Assembly: GCA_013695885.1 (NCBI GenBank)
Contig: JACCZP010000219.1
Span: 1 to 17,210 of the forward strand
Direction: 5' to 3'
DNA: 17,210 nucleotides
Source of the DNA: Thermoleophilaceae bacterium
Lineage (GTDB): Bacteria > Actinomycetota > Thermoleophilia > Solirubrobacterales > Thermoleophilaceae
Part shown: positions 7,390-15,375 of the stretch, piece after piece
Layout: every line of letters begins with the position of its first letter
Position numbering within the stretch: position 1 is the first letter of the stretch
The notes under the pieces: generated by a model
Seen by the model: only the letters and a program-made list of their open reading frames with translations
The model's database searches: none
Told to the model about the DNA's origin: nothing
Program-made: the position numbers and the translations under genes

Positions 7390-7425
7390 CTAGCGCTCGC
7401 GCCCAGCAGGCTGGGCCGGCGCTAG
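7390..7425 (-). terminator. Hairpin spanning the dxs stop codon
   Basis: Outer arms CTAGCGC / GCGCTAG (7390-7396, 7419-7425) and inner arms GCCCAGC / GCTGGGC (7401-7407, 7410-7416) form a two-part stem with unequal internal bulges. It overlaps the dxs stop codon at 7422-7424. There is no U-tract, so it may be a 3'-end stabiliser or a U-less terminator. Confidence 0.35.
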
Positions 7426-9380
7426 ACGCCCTGGAGGGCCGGCCGGGGCTCGAGCACGGCCTCGGCCACGCGCCTGGCCACCGCCTCGGGGGTCAGGCCG
7501 ACCTCCTCGCGCAGCAACGCGGGCTTGCCGTGGGTGACGTAGCGGTCGGGCAGGCCGCAGCGCAGGACGCGGGCCTCGCCGGCCATGTCGCGGTCGACCA
7601 GGGCCTCGACCACGGCGGCGCCGAATCCGCCGCTCAGCACGTTCTCCTCGACGGTCACGAGCACGTCGTGCTCGCCGACGAGGGAGGCCATGAGATCTGC
7701 GTCCAGGGGCTTGGCGAAGCGGGCGTCCACCACGGTGGGATCGAGGCCGTGCTCCTCCTCGAGCCGCGTGGCCGCGCCGAGGGCGACCGGCACGCCGTAG
7801 CCGTACCCCACGAGGGCCACCCGCGTGCCCTCGCGCAGCACCTCGCCGCGGCCGATCTCGATCGGCGCCGGGGCGCTCGGCAGGGCGACGCCCTCGGCCT
7901 CCCCGCGCGGGTAGCGCAGGGCCACCGGGCCGTCGTCATAGAGCAGCGCGGTGCGCAGCATGTGCACGAGCATGGCCTCGTCGCGAGGGGCCATGAGGAC
8001 GAGGTGGGGAAGCGGTCGCATCCAGGAGATGTCGAAGGCGCCGTGGTGGGTGGGGCCGTCGTCGCCCACGAGCCCGGCACGGTCCATCGCGAAGACCACG
8101 TTCAGCTTCTGGAGGCATACGTCGTGGACGATCTGGTCGAACCCGCGCTGAAGGAAGGTGGAGTAGATCGCGGCCACCGGCTTCGCGCCCTGGATGGCGA
8201 GGCCGGCGGCGAAAAGGACCGCGTGCTGCTCCGCGATGCCGACGTCGTAGTAGCGGTCGGGGAGGGCCTTCTGGAGGATGTCGAGGCCGGTGCCGCTGTT
8301 CATGGCCGCGGTGATGCCGAGCACGCGCGGGTCGCGGCGGCACTCCTCGACCAGCGCCTCACCGAACACCTTCGTGTACTGGGGCGGTCTGGCCGGTACC
8401 TGCGCCGCCTGGGAGGCGGGCCTGGCCGGCGGCGCCGCGGGCGCGCGGCCGACGATCGACGCCGGCTTCGCGGCGTGCCAGTGCTCCATCCCCTCCAGGC
8501 CACCGTCCTCGGCCGGCGTGAACCCCTTTCCCTTGACGGTCTTGGCGTGGACCAGCACCGGCCGGTCGGCCTCGAGGGCCTCGCCGATGGCCTCGCGGAG
8601 CACCGCGACGTCGTGCCCGTCGATGACTCCGACGTAGGCGAAGCCGAGCTCCTCGAAGAAGAGCCCCGGCGCCCAATAGGCCTTGAGGGCCTCCTTCCAG
8701 ATCGGCCCGAGGCGCTCGAAGGTGGAGCCGACGGCCGGGAGCTTGGTGAGCGCCGACTCGAAGTCCTCGCGTGCGTGATGCCAGCGGGGATTCAGCCGCG
8801 CGCGCGTGAAGAAACGCGACAGGGCGCCGACGTTCGGGGAGATCGACATGCCGTTGTCGTTCAGGACCACGACGATCGGCTCGTCGAGCCCGCCCGCGTT
8901 GTGCAGCCCCTCGAAGGCCACGCCGCCGGTCAGCGCACCGTCTCCGACCACGGCAACCACCTTCCCGTCCTGGCCGACGCCCGAGCGCATCGCCTCCTTG
9001 AGCCCCACGGCGTAGGAGATCGCGGTAGAGGCGTGCCCCGCCCCCATCGGGTCGTGCTCGGACTCGAAGAGCGAGCAGAACGGCGCGAGTCCCTCGTACA
9101 TGCGGATGGTCCGGAGCTGCTCGCGGCGGCCGGTGAGGACCTTGTGGGGATAGGCCTGGTGGCCCACGTCCCAGAGCACCTTGTCGCGCGGAGAGTCGAC
9201 CAGCGAGTGGATGGCCACGGCGATCTCGCACGCGCCGAGGTTCGCCCCGAAGTGCCCGCCGATCTCCCCGATCGTGTCGATGATGTACTCGCGCACCTCC
9301 TGGGCCACCTGGGCCAGCTCCGGCTCGGTCAGCCCGTGGAGGTCCTGCGGACGGTCGATCTTCTCTAGGAGCATGGTCAC
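7422..9380 (-). CDS. dxs: 1-deoxy-D-xylulose-5-phosphate synthase
   Basis: DXS condenses pyruvate and glyceraldehyde-3-phosphate, using thiamine diphosphate, in the first step of the MEP isoprenoid pathway. The product is 652 residues, slightly longer than usual. The TPP motif runs from GDG (146-148) to NDN (174-176). DVGHQAYPHK (71-80) and HASTAISYA are conserved, and the catalytic glutamate is E385 in GIAEQHA. The central transketolase-like and C-terminal domains are complete. An Ala/Pro-rich linker (about 311-333) separates the first two domains and looks low-complexity. The GTG at 9380 overlaps the upstream prenyl synthase stop as GTGA; an ATG two codons later is a possible alternative. 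It lies directly after the prenyl synthase that uses its pathway's products, as in Bacillus and many other bacteria. Confidence 0.97.
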   Translation of the reverse strand: MTMLLEKIDRPQDLHGLTEPELAQVAQEVREYIIDTIGEIGGHFGANLGACEIAVAIHSLVDSPRDKVLWDVGHQAYPHKVLTGRREQLRTIRMYEGLAPFCSLFESEHDPMGAGHASTAISYAVGLKEAMRSGVGQDGKVVAVVGDGALTGGVAFEGLHNAGGLDEPIVVVLNDNGMSISPNVGALSRFFTRARLNPRWHHAREDFESALTKLPAVGSTFERLGPIWKEALKAYWAPGLFFEELGFAYVGVIDGHDVAVLREAIGEALEADRPVLVHAKTVKGKGFTPAEDGGLEGMEHWHAAKPASIVGRAPAAPPARPASQAAQVPARPPQYTKVFGEALVEECRRDPRVLGITAAMNSGTGLDILQKALPDRYYDVGIAEQHAVLFAAGLAIQGAKPVAAIYSTFLQRGFDQIVHDVCLQKLNVVFAMDRAGLVGDDGPTHHGAFDISWMRPLPHLVLMAPRDEAMLVHMLRTALLYDDGPVALRYPRGEAEGVALPSAPAPIEIGRGEVLREGTRVALVGYGYGVPVALGAATRLEEEHGLDPTVVDARFAKPLDADLMASLVGEHDVLVTVEENVLSGGFGAAVVEALVDRDMAGEARVLRCGLPDRYVTHGKPALLREEVGLTPEAVARRVAEAVLEPRPALQGV

Positions 9381-10351
9381 CGCCTTCGGGTGAGGATGTA
9401 GTCGGCGATCTGCTCGAGGGTCCCGGTGCGCTCGCCGGCCTCGGCGAGCGCGTCCCGAGCGCGTCGGTGGTGCTCCTCGGCCAGATCGCCGGAGCGCTCG
9501 AGGCCGAACGTCGTGACGTAGGTGGGCTTGCCGTGGCGCTCGTCGGAGCGCAGCCGCTTTCCGAGCGACACCTCGTCCCCGGTCACGTCGAGTATGTCGT
9601 CGACGATCTGGAACAAGGTGCCGAGCTCCGTCGCGAAACGGGAGAGGGCCATTGTGTCAGGTCCGCTCAGACCGCTCACGAGGCCCACGCAGTCGACCGA
9701 CGCGCAGATCAGGCGGCCGGTCTTCAGCTCCTGGAGGCGGCGCACTCCGGCCGCGTCGAGGTCGGCCGACGCGGTCACGTCGAGGTACTGACCGCCGACC
9801 ATCCCGTTCACGCCCGCGGCCGCCACCAGCTCGCGCACGCACGCCAGCAGGTGCTCGGGCCGGCCGTCCTGACGCTCGAGCACCAGCCTCAGCGCCTCGG
9901 CGAACAGGCCGTCGCCGGCGAGGATGGCCACGTCCTCGCCGTAGGCCACGTGACAGGTGGGGCGGCCACGGCGCAGATCGTCGTCGTCCATGGCCGGGAG
10001 GTCGTCGTGGATGAGCGAGTACGTGTGCACAAGCTCGATGGCGCCGGCGAGGGGCAGCAGCTCCTGGGGGTCGCGCCCGAGCGCCTCGGCGGTCGCCAGC
10101 GAGAGCACGGGGCGGATGCGCTTGCCGCCCGCCAGCAGGGAGTAGCGCATCGCCTCCTCGAGCCCGCGCGTCGAGCCCTCGGAGGCGAAGGCGAGGCCGG
10201 CGAGGAAGAGGTCGACCTCGGCCTGTATCTCGGTGGGATAGGTGGCCTCGGTGGAGGTCGGGGCGGCGGCGGGAGCGGAGCGGTCGCCGGCTCCGGTGGA
10301 GCCCGTAAGCGGCTCCGCGGCGACGGGAGGCCGGGTTCCACGGTCGGTCAC
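9377..10351 (-). CDS. ispA: Polyprenyl (probably farnesyl) diphosphate synthase
   Basis: This is a trans-isoprenyl diphosphate synthase of 324 residues that joins DMAPP/GPP with IPP. GGKRIRP is at 75-81. The first Asp-rich motif DDLPAMDDDD (116-125) has the bacterial type II DDx4D spacing. GQYLD (187-191), KTGRLI (210-215) and the second Asp-rich motif DDILD (251-255) follow. The stretch YSLIHDDLPAMDDDDLRRGR matches E. coli IspA very closely, including Tyr at the fifth position before the first Asp, so farnesyl diphosphate is the likely product; geranylgeranyl diphosphate is not excluded. The first 38 residues are low-complexity (Ala/Thr/Pro/Gly) and look disordered. The GTG start overlaps the stop of the xseB-like gene (GTGA, 10348-10351), and the stop overlaps the dxs start. 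Confidence 0.93.
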   Translation of the reverse strand: MTDRGTRPPVAAEPLTGSTGAGDRSAPAAAPTSTEATYPTEIQAEVDLFLAGLAFASEGSTRGLEEAMRYSLLAGGKRIRPVLSLATAEALGRDPQELLPLAGAIELVHTYSLIHDDLPAMDDDDLRRGRPTCHVAYGEDVAILAGDGLFAEALRLVLERQDGRPEHLLACVRELVAAAGVNGMVGGQYLDVTASADLDAAGVRRLQELKTGRLICASVDCVGLVSGLSGPDTMALSRFATELGTLFQIVDDILDVTGDEVSLGKRLRSDERHGKPTYVTTFGLERSGDLAEEHHRRARDALAEAGERTGTLEQIADYILTRRR

Positions 10352-10548
10352 TGGACCAGCCGCTCCTGGCCGGGGACCGGTTCCGCCGGCACGGCCCGGG
10401 ACTCGCGCTCGAGCTCCGACCCGAGGGCGGTCGCGAGATCGGCGCATCGCTCGACGAGCGCCGCCGCGCGATCGTGATCGAGGTCCCCGGTGCGGAGGAG
10501 CTCGGCCGCCCGCTCGAGCTCCGCGGCCATCGCGTCGAGCTCGCTCAT
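10348..10548 (-). CDS. xseB: Exodeoxyribonuclease VII small subunit-like protein
   Basis: This is a small helical protein of 66 residues. XseB pairs with XseA to degrade single-stranded DNA. Residues 1-50 form two amphipathic helices (AMAAELERAAELLRTGDLDH and AAALVERCADLATALGSEL) in the order and with the G-D-L turn seen in XseB, but similarity is weak. The last 16 residues are Pro/Glu-rich. The position between nusB and ispA is exactly where xseB lies in Bacillus, which supports the call. Both ends overlap neighbours by four bases (ATGA with nusB, GTGA with ispA). No xseA is present in this window. It could instead be a diverged small coiled-coil protein; XseB is the best call. Confidence 0.6.
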   Translation of the reverse strand: MSELDAMAAELERAAELLRTGDLDHDRAAALVERCADLATALGSELERESRAVPAEPVPGQERLVQ

Positions 10549-10982
10549 CGGGGCCCGCTCGCCTCTCCGGCGAGGCCGCCGGCCGTGGCCTCCCCACCTC
10601 CAGCCGCCTCGCGCTCGCGCCGCACCGCACCGAGGATGCCGTTCACGAAGCCGGGGGCGTCGGAGCCGCAGAGCTCCTTCGCGCCCTCGACGGCCTCGTC
10701 GATCGCCACCTCGTCGGGTACGTCGGGTCGGTGGAGCATCTCGTACAGCGCCACTCGCATGATGCTCCGCTCGAGCGGAGCGATCCGGTCGAGGGTCCAC
10801 CCGACCGAGTGGTGGGCGATCAGCCCGTCGAGCTCCTCGGCCCCCTCGGTGGCGCCGACCGCGAGCTCCCGCGTGAACGCGGTCGCGTCGCGGCCGAGCA
10901 GCTCCTCGACCGGCCGCGGGCTCACCGCGTTTTGGTAGAGCGCGACGACCGCCGCCCGCCGCTGGTCCGTCCGCCGTGCCAC
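10545..10982 (-). CDS. nusB: Transcription antitermination factor NusB
   Basis: NusB binds boxA RNA with S10 (NusE) and supports antitermination and rRNA synthesis. The 145-residue product has the N-terminal block RRAAVVALYQ (9-18) and LERSIMRVALYEM (71-83). It also has the strongly conserved VAIDEAVEGAKELCGSDAPG...VNGILGAV block (91-120). A Gly/Ala-rich tail follows from about residue 126, probably disordered. The start is GTG, with AGGAG 11 nt upstream; that site is locked in a long hairpin (10986-11032). It lies 52 bp after efp and overlaps the xseB-like gene as ATGA, so it is probably part of an efp-nusB-xseB-ispA-dxs transcript. Confidence 0.94.
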   Translation of the reverse strand: MARRTDQRRAAVVALYQNAVSPRPVEELLGRDATAFTRELAVGATEGAEELDGLIAHHSVGWTLDRIAPLERSIMRVALYEMLHRPDVPDEVAIDEAVEGAKELCGSDAPGFVNGILGAVRREREAAGGGEATAGGLAGEASGPR

Positions 10983-10985
10983 GCT

Positions 10986-11032
10986 AGTGGCCGCTCCTGC
11001 GGGTCGGTGCAGGACTTGCAGGAGTGGCCACT
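10986..11032 (-). promoter_or_regulatory. Long hairpin that hides the nusB ribosome binding site
   Basis: Two 15-nt arms (10986-11000 and 11018-11032) match at 14 of 15 positions, with a 17-nt loop. In the minus-strand RNA the downstream arm contains AGGAG (complement of 10994-10998), the nusB Shine-Dalgarno sequence, so the fold would block it. The loop holds a second TCCTGC that can pair with the same GCAGGA, giving two exclusive folds. It fills almost the whole efp-nusB gap and could also slow read-through. The pairing is visible; control of nusB is inferred. Confidence 0.55.
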
Positions 11033-11034
11033 GG

Positions 11035-11595
11035 TCAGGCGCGCGCTACGTACTCGCCCGAGCGAGTGTCCACCCGCACGCGGTCCCCGGTGTTCACGAA
11101 CAGCGGTACCCGGACCACGACGCCGGACTCGAGCGTGGCGGGCTTGTCCCCGCCGCCCGAGGCCGTGTCGCCGCGGATGCCCGGCTCGGTCTCGGCCACG
11201 GCGAGCTCCACCGCGCTCGGCACCTGGAGGTCGGCCGGGCTTCCGTCCACGTAGAGCACGTCGACCTCCTCGCTCGGCAGGAGCCAGCGCAGCGCGCTCG
11301 CGGCCTCGGCCTGGGGCAGCGCAGTCTGCTCGTAGGTCTCGAGGTCCATGAAGTGAGCATCGGAGCCGTCCGAGTAGAGGAACTGCATCTTGCGGGCCTC
11401 GGTGCGCACCGGCCTGAACTTCTCGCCGGCGCGGAAGGTCTTGTCGAGCGACGCGCCGTCGGTCAGGCGCTTCAGCTTGGTGCGCACGAACGCCGGCCCC
11501 TTGCCGGGCTTGACGTGCTGGAACTCCACGATCTTGAAGACGGTGCCCTCGATGTCCACGTGGGTCCCGTTCTTGAACTGGTTGGTGGAGATCAT
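11035..11595 (-). CDS. efp: Translation elongation factor P
   Basis: EF-P binds stalled ribosomes between the P and E sites and relieves pausing at polyproline stretches. The product is 186 residues, standard length. It begins MISTNQFKNGTHV and has the domain I loop HVKPGKGPAF (27-36), with K32 at the tip where other bacteria modify a lysine or arginine. The KOW-like domain, the OB domains and the conserved ending GDRVRVDTRSGEYVARA are all present. The ATG at 11595 was chosen because the family starts with MI(S/T)T; upstream codons would run into the previous gene. It starts 13 nt after the stop of the MBL-fold gene, so they may be co-transcribed. No strong ribosome binding site is visible. 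Confidence 0.97.
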   Translation of the reverse strand: MISTNQFKNGTHVDIEGTVFKIVEFQHVKPGKGPAFVRTKLKRLTDGASLDKTFRAGEKFRPVRTEARKMQFLYSDGSDAHFMDLETYEQTALPQAEAASALRWLLPSEEVDVLYVDGSPADLQVPSAVELAVAETEPGIRGDTASGGGDKPATLESGVVVRVPLFVNTGDRVRVDTRSGEYVARA

Positions 11596-11608
11596 GCGGC
11601 GATCGAGG

Positions 11609-12436
11609 TTAGCCCGGGGTGGCGAGCAGGGCACGGAGATCGCGGGCCACCCTCTCCGGCAGCCTCTCCTCCTCGGCCAGCTTCTCGAGATGGGCGCGGA
11701 GCGTGAGTGCGGCGGCGCCGCGCAGCTGCGGTGGCACGTCGCTCCATGCGCGCGCCAGCAACTCGTCCTCGCCGCGGGCCCCGGCGGCTAGGGCCTCTGA
11801 CAGCGCCCGCTCGCGCTCGAGCCGGTGCTCGAGGTACTCGTCGATCTTCGCCCGCGGGTCGTCGACGAACGGGCCGTGGCCCGGGCAGAGCACGGCGAGG
11901 TCGAGACCCCGCAGGCGCCGCAGCGAGCGCAGGTAGGCGCCCAGTGAGCTCTCTCCGTCGGCGCCTTCGCCCGGTGCCACGAAGACGCTTCCCCTCCCCA
12001 GGACGGTGTCACCGGTGAAGCACACCTGCCCGAGCACGAGGCACACGTGGTCGGGCGCGTGACCCGGGGTGGCGAGCGCCCTGAACGGGCCGACGACCTC
12101 GCCGTCGCGAGGACGGTGCACCGCAACCCCGCCCGCGGCCTTGGCCAGCGCCGGGGCACCCTCGGCGTGATCGGCGTGGTCGTGGGTGAGGACGATGCCC
12201 TCGACCCCTCCCTCACCGGCCGCCGTAGCGAGGACCGCCTCGCGGTGTCGCCGGTCATCCGGCCCCGGATCGACCACCCAGCCGCCGACCACGTAGGTGT
12301 TGGTGCCGTCCAGGGTGAGGGGTGAGGGGTTGCCCGCGCGCACGCGGGCGACCCCCTCCGGGGCGCGGTCGGACTCCGGGGCGCGGTCGCCGCCGGACGG
12401 CCGAGCGGCCCCCGCGGAAGGATCGGCTTCCGGCAC
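11609..12436 (-). CDS. Metallo-beta-lactamase-fold hydrolase (LACTB2/glyoxalase II-like)
   Basis: This is a soluble MBL-fold hydrolase, about 275 residues. The dinuclear metal site is complete: HDHADH (85-90), H126 in TPGHAPDH, D143 in FTGDT and H187 in CPGHGPF. The conserved [16 protein letters not shown] segment (36-51) and a helical C-terminal region place it with the LACTB2-like group, whose known members act as endoribonucleases or thioesterases; the substrate here is unknown. GGGAGG (12446-12451) lies 9 nt before a GTG at 12436, so I prefer that start. The ATG at 12445 touches the same Shine-Dalgarno directly, which is too close. The first 30 residues are low-complexity and hold a repeated DRAPE. 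It is divergent from the amidase and 13 nt upstream of efp. Confidence 0.9.
   Translation of the reverse strand: MPEADPSAGAARPSGGDRAPESDRAPEGVARVRAGNPSPLTLDGTNTYVVGGWVVDPGPDDRRHREAVLATAAGEGGVEGIVLTHDHADHAEGAPALAKAAGGVAVHRPRDGEVVGPFRALATPGHAPDHVCLVLGQVCFTGDTVLGRGSVFVAPGEGADGESSLGAYLRSLRRLRGLDLAVLCPGHGPFVDDPRAKIDEYLEHRLERERALSEALAAGARGEDELLARAWSDVPPQLRGAAALTLRAHLEKLAEEERLPERVARDLRALLATPG
12356..12391. repeat. 18-bp tandem duplication inside the MBL-fold gene
   Basis: CTCCGGGGCGCGGTCG occurs at 12356-12371 and again at 12374-12389, an 18-bp period with 16 identical bases. It encodes a repeated DRAPE(S/G) peptide in the disordered N terminus. It is in frame and probably neutral, arising by slippage. 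Confidence 0.7.
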
Positions 12437-12489
12437 GCCCGGCATCCTCCCAGGCGGTGGGTAGGCTCGCGCGCTCCGTCCTGCCGACC

Positions 12490-12495
12490 GGAGGT
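12490..12495 (+). promoter_or_regulatory. Shine-Dalgarno GGAGGT setting the TTG start of the amidase
   Basis: GGAGGT lies 8 nt before TTG at 12504 and decides the start codon of the amidase gene. The whole divergent gap to the MBL-fold gene is only about 60 bp, so the two promoters must overlap or lie in coding sequence; no clear -10 was found. Confidence 0.75.
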
Positions 12496-12503
12496 CCGAC
12501 GCC

Positions 12504-13952
12504 TTGAGCCGCGATGCCCTCTCCCTTCCCGCCGTGGAGCAGGCCGCGCTCGTGCGCTCCGGGCAGGTCTCCGCGCGCGAGCTCGTAGAGGCGTCTCTGG
12601 CGGCGGTCGAGGACCTCGACCGCGAGGTGAACGCGTTCGTGCTCGTCGACGCCGAGAGGGCTCTCGCCGAGTCCGACCAGGTGAGGGCCGGCGACTCCCG
12701 ACCGCTCGCCGGGGTGCCGATCGGCGTCAAGGACCTCCAGCTCACCGCCGGGATGCGAACCACCTTCGGGACGCGCGCATCGGGGGACTTCGTCCCCGAC
12801 GAGGACGCAGCCGCGGTCCGCCGCCTGCGCGACGCCGGCGCGATCGTGATCGGCAAGACCAACACCCCCGAGCTCGGCATCCTCCCGGTGACCGAGCCCG
12901 ACCGCCTCGGGGCAACGCGCAACCCGTGGGACACCTCACGCACGGCGGGAGGCTCCTCAGGCGGCAGCGCCGCCGCAGTGGCCGCCGGGATGGTGTCGCT
13001 GGCGAGTGCCAGCGACGGTGGCGGCTCGATCCGCATCCCGGCCTCCTGCTGCGGCCTGGTGGGGCTCAAGCCCACGCGAGGCCGCGTGTCGCTGGCGCCG
13101 AACCCCGACCCGCCGCTGGGGATCGTCCACGAGGGCTCGCTCTCGCGCACGGTGACCGATACGGCGGCCGCCCTCGACGTGCTCGCGGGCTACGAGCCCG
13201 GTGACCCCTACACCGCGCCGGCGCCTCCAGGAACCTTCGTCGAGGCGGCCGGCGTGGAGCCCGGCCCGTTGCGGATCGCGTGGTCGGCGCAGTCGCCCAC
13301 GAGCGTGCCGGTGGCCGAGGAGTGCGTCGCGGCCGCGCGGGGCGCCGCCACCCTGCTCGAGGAGCTCGGCCACCACGTCGAGGAGAACGCCCCCGGGTGG
13401 TTCGACCCGGCCTACATCGAGAGCTTCATCCGGATCTGGGTCGTGGACGTGGCTTCGAACGCCCGAGCGCTCGGCTGGCTGCTCGGGCGGGACGTGGACC
13501 GGGCGGAGCTCGAACCCCTCACCCGCCGCATGGCCGAGTCGGCGGACGAGGTGGCGGCGGTCGACTACTGCCTCGCGCTCGCGCAGCTACGCCGGAGCGC
13601 CCGCGACCTGCTCGCCTTCTGGGACGACTACGACGTGCTCGTCTGCCCCACCCTCGCCCAGCCGCCCCTCGAGATCGGCGCGCTTCGCCCCGCCGAGGAC
13701 GGGGACGCCCTGGAGATGCTCTCGAGCGCCGGGGACTTCGTCCCGTTCACGCCGGTCTTCAACGTGTCGGGGCAGCCGGCGATCTCGCTGCCGCTGCACC
13801 AGACCGAGGAGGGCCTGCCGGTCGGGGTCCAGCTCGTGGGCGCTCACGGGCGCGAGGACGTGCTGCTCTCGCTCGCCGGCCAGCTCGAGGCAGCCCGGCC
13901 GTGGGCGCCTCGGCGGCCCCCTATCGGGCTCGCGCCGCCTGGGCCGAGGTGA
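12504..13952 (+). CDS. Amidase-signature family hydrolase
   Basis: This 482-residue enzyme belongs to the amidase-signature family (amidases, GatA, aryl acylamidases, 6-aminohexanoate-cyclic-dimer hydrolase). The Ser-cisSer-Lys triad is visible: K76 in IGVKD, S151 in GGSSGGS (149-155) and nucleophile S175 in [11 protein letters not shown] (171-181). [12 protein letters not shown] follows, as usual. The C-terminal segment [28 protein letters not shown] is also typical. No gatB or gatC lies nearby, so it is more likely a free amidase than the GatCAB subunit; substrate unknown. The TTG start is supported by GGAGGT. Its last 32 bp overlap the end of the convergent GGDEF-EAL gene, so no space exists for a separate terminator. 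Confidence 0.93.
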   Translation: MSRDALSLPAVEQAALVRSGQVSARELVEASLAAVEDLDREVNAFVLVDAERALAESDQVRAGDSRPLAGVPIGVKDLQLTAGMRTTFGTRASGDFVPDEDAAAVRRLRDAGAIVIGKTNTPELGILPVTEPDRLGATRNPWDTSRTAGGSSGGSAAAVAAGMVSLASASDGGGSIRIPASCCGLVGLKPTRGRVSLAPNPDPPLGIVHEGSLSRTVTDTAAALDVLAGYEPGDPYTAPAPPGTFVEAAGVEPGPLRIAWSAQSPTSVPVAEECVAAARGAATLLEELGHHVEENAPGWFDPAYIESFIRIWVVDVASNARALGWLLGRDVDRAELEPLTRRMAESADEVAAVDYCLALAQLRRSARDLLAFWDDYDVLVCPTLAQPPLEIGALRPAEDGDALEMLSSAGDFVPFTPVFNVSGQPAISLPLHQTEEGLPVGVQLVGAHGREDVLLSLAGQLEAARPWAPRRPPIGLAPPGPR

Positions 13953-15375
13953 GCGGAGGGGCCGGGAGGCCGCGCTCGAGAAGCTCCTCCACGGCCTCCG
14001 CGGGCAGCGGCGGCGCGAACAGGAAGCCCTGGGCCAGATCGCAGCCGAGGCGTCGGAGCTCGTCGCGCTGACGCGGGGTCTCGACGCCCTCGGCCACGGT
14101 GGTCAGGCCGAGCGCCCGCGCCAGGCCGACGATCGCGGCCACCATGGCCGTGTCCCGGCGGTCGGAGCCCACGCCCGAGACGAACGAGCGGTCGATCTTG
14201 AGCGTGTCCACGGGGAGCTGCTTGAGGTAGGAGAGCGAGGAGTAGCCCTGGCCGAAGTCGTCGAGGCCGATACCCACGTTCAGCTCGGCCAGGGACTCGA
14301 GGTTCGCGAGCGACCGCTCGAAGTCGGACATGAGCGAGCTCTCGGTGATCTCGAGGCAGATCGTCGAGGGACCGCGCCCCGCCGCGGTCAACGCCTGGGC
14401 CACGGTCGCCACGAGGTCCGGCTCGGCCAGCTGGCGCGCCGAGAGGTTTACCCAGAGCTTCAAGGGGATGTCCGACCGCGATCGCAGGCCGAGGCGCTCG
14501 ACCTCCGAGCACGCCCGCTCGAGCATGAAGCGCCCGAGCGCGACGATCAGCCCGGTCTCCTCGCAGATCGGGATGAACTCGCGCGGCGCCAGGAGCCCTC
14601 GCGTGGGATGGCGCCAGCGCGCGAGCGCCTCCACTCCCACGACCGCGTGGGTGTCGAGCTCGACGACGGGCTGGTAGTAGGGCACGAACTGTCCTCGCTC
14701 GAGCGCGTGGCGCAGATCGCTCTCGGTCTCGAGGCGCTCGAGGGCCTCGGTGCGCATCGCCTCGTTGAAGACCTCGAAGCGGGCCTTGCCGTGACGCTTG
14801 GCCTCGTACATGGCGGCGTCGGCGTCGCGCAAGACCGCGTCGGCGGTCCCGAGGTCCGAGGCCAGGACCACGCCGATGCTCGCGCTCGGAACCACCTCGG
14901 TGGAGCCGAGCCTCATCGTCTCGCCGACCGCGGCGCTGAAGCGCGCGACTATCTCCTCCGCGGTCGGGCGGTCCGGCACGTCAAGGCAGAGGACCGCGAA
15001 CTCGTCGCCGCCGAGGCGCGACACCGTGTCCACCGATCGGGCGGCCCGCGAGAGCCGCCGAGCGATGGCGACCAAGAGCTCGTCACCGGCGTCGCGACCC
15101 AGCGAGTCGTTGATCAGCTTGAACCGATCGATGTCGATCAAGAGCACGGCCAGGGACCGCCCGTGCTGCTCGCTGGCGGCGAGCGCGACCGTCAGGTGGT
15201 CCATGAACACGGTGCGGTCGGCCAGCCCGGTGAGCGGGTCGTGGAGGGCCTGGCGGGTGGCCTGCTCGGCGATGGCCTCAGCGCGCAGGCGCGCGCGGCG
15301 CTCCCGCTCCAGGCGGCGTTCGAGTCGCGAGGAATCCTGCGGCCGATCCATCGGCGATTCGCGGTGCACGGTCAT
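13921..15375 (-). CDS. Soluble GGDEF-EAL cyclic-di-GMP enzyme
   Basis: This 484-residue protein carries both diguanylate cyclase and phosphodiesterase domains and is predicted cytosolic: no membrane segment or PAS/GAF domain. Residues 17-41 are a short charged coiled coil. The GGDEF domain (about 43-205) has an intact GGDEF (122-126) and an inhibitory I-site RSVD (113-116) five residues before it. The EAL domain (about 215-465) has EAL (249-251), NLSARQL (310-316), E345 in EITESS, DDFGQGYSS (372-380) and AEGVET (428-433). Both active sites therefore look functional; net direction is unknown. ATG 15375 is chosen because it overlaps the stop of an upstream small ORF (ATGA). The 3' end overlaps the convergent amidase by 32 bp. 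Confidence 0.95.
   Translation of the reverse strand: MTVHRESPMDRPQDSSRLERRLERERRARLRAEAIAEQATRQALHDPLTGLADRTVFMDHLTVALAASEQHGRSLAVLLIDIDRFKLINDSLGRDAGDELLVAIARRLSRAARSVDTVSRLGGDEFAVLCLDVPDRPTAEEIVARFSAAVGETMRLGSTEVVPSASIGVVLASDLGTADAVLRDADAAMYEAKRHGKARFEVFNEAMRTEALERLETESDLRHALERGQFVPYYQPVVELDTHAVVGVEALARWRHPTRGLLAPREFIPICEETGLIVALGRFMLERACSEVERLGLRSRSDIPLKLWVNLSARQLAEPDLVATVAQALTAAGRGPSTICLEITESSLMSDFERSLANLESLAELNVGIGLDDFGQGYSSLSYLKQLPVDTLKIDRSFVSGVGSDRRDTAMVAAIVGLARALGLTTVAEGVETPRQRDELRRLGCDLAQGFLFAPPLPAEAVEELLERGLPAPPLTSAQAARAR

Larger units (their letters stand above)
7098..7421. other. 324-bp intergenic region between dxs and tlyA
   Basis: No convincing gene lies here. It holds, from the tlyA side, a structured leader (7116-7155), a 10-bp perfect palindrome TTAGATCTAA (7187-7196) in a short AT-rich island, C-rich sequence, a plus-strand intrinsic terminator (7302-7336) and a hairpin at the dxs stop (7390-7425). 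The tlyA promoter must lie here, probably near the AT-rich island, but I could not find convincing -35/-10 boxes. Confidence 0.6.

Noticed and set aside
7172..7393. Possible plus-strand small protein in the dxs-tlyA gap
   Set aside because: The frame runs through the intrinsic terminator, has no ribosome binding site and is rich in Pro/Arg/Ser as expected from random GC-rich sequence.
10630..13150. Extended N-terminal versions of the prenyl synthase (to 10630) and the MBL-fold protein (to 13150)
   Set aside because: The extensions overlap real genes (xseB-like, nusB and the amidase), are low-complexity and are not needed for the domains; internal starts with four-base overlap or Shine-Dalgarno support are better.
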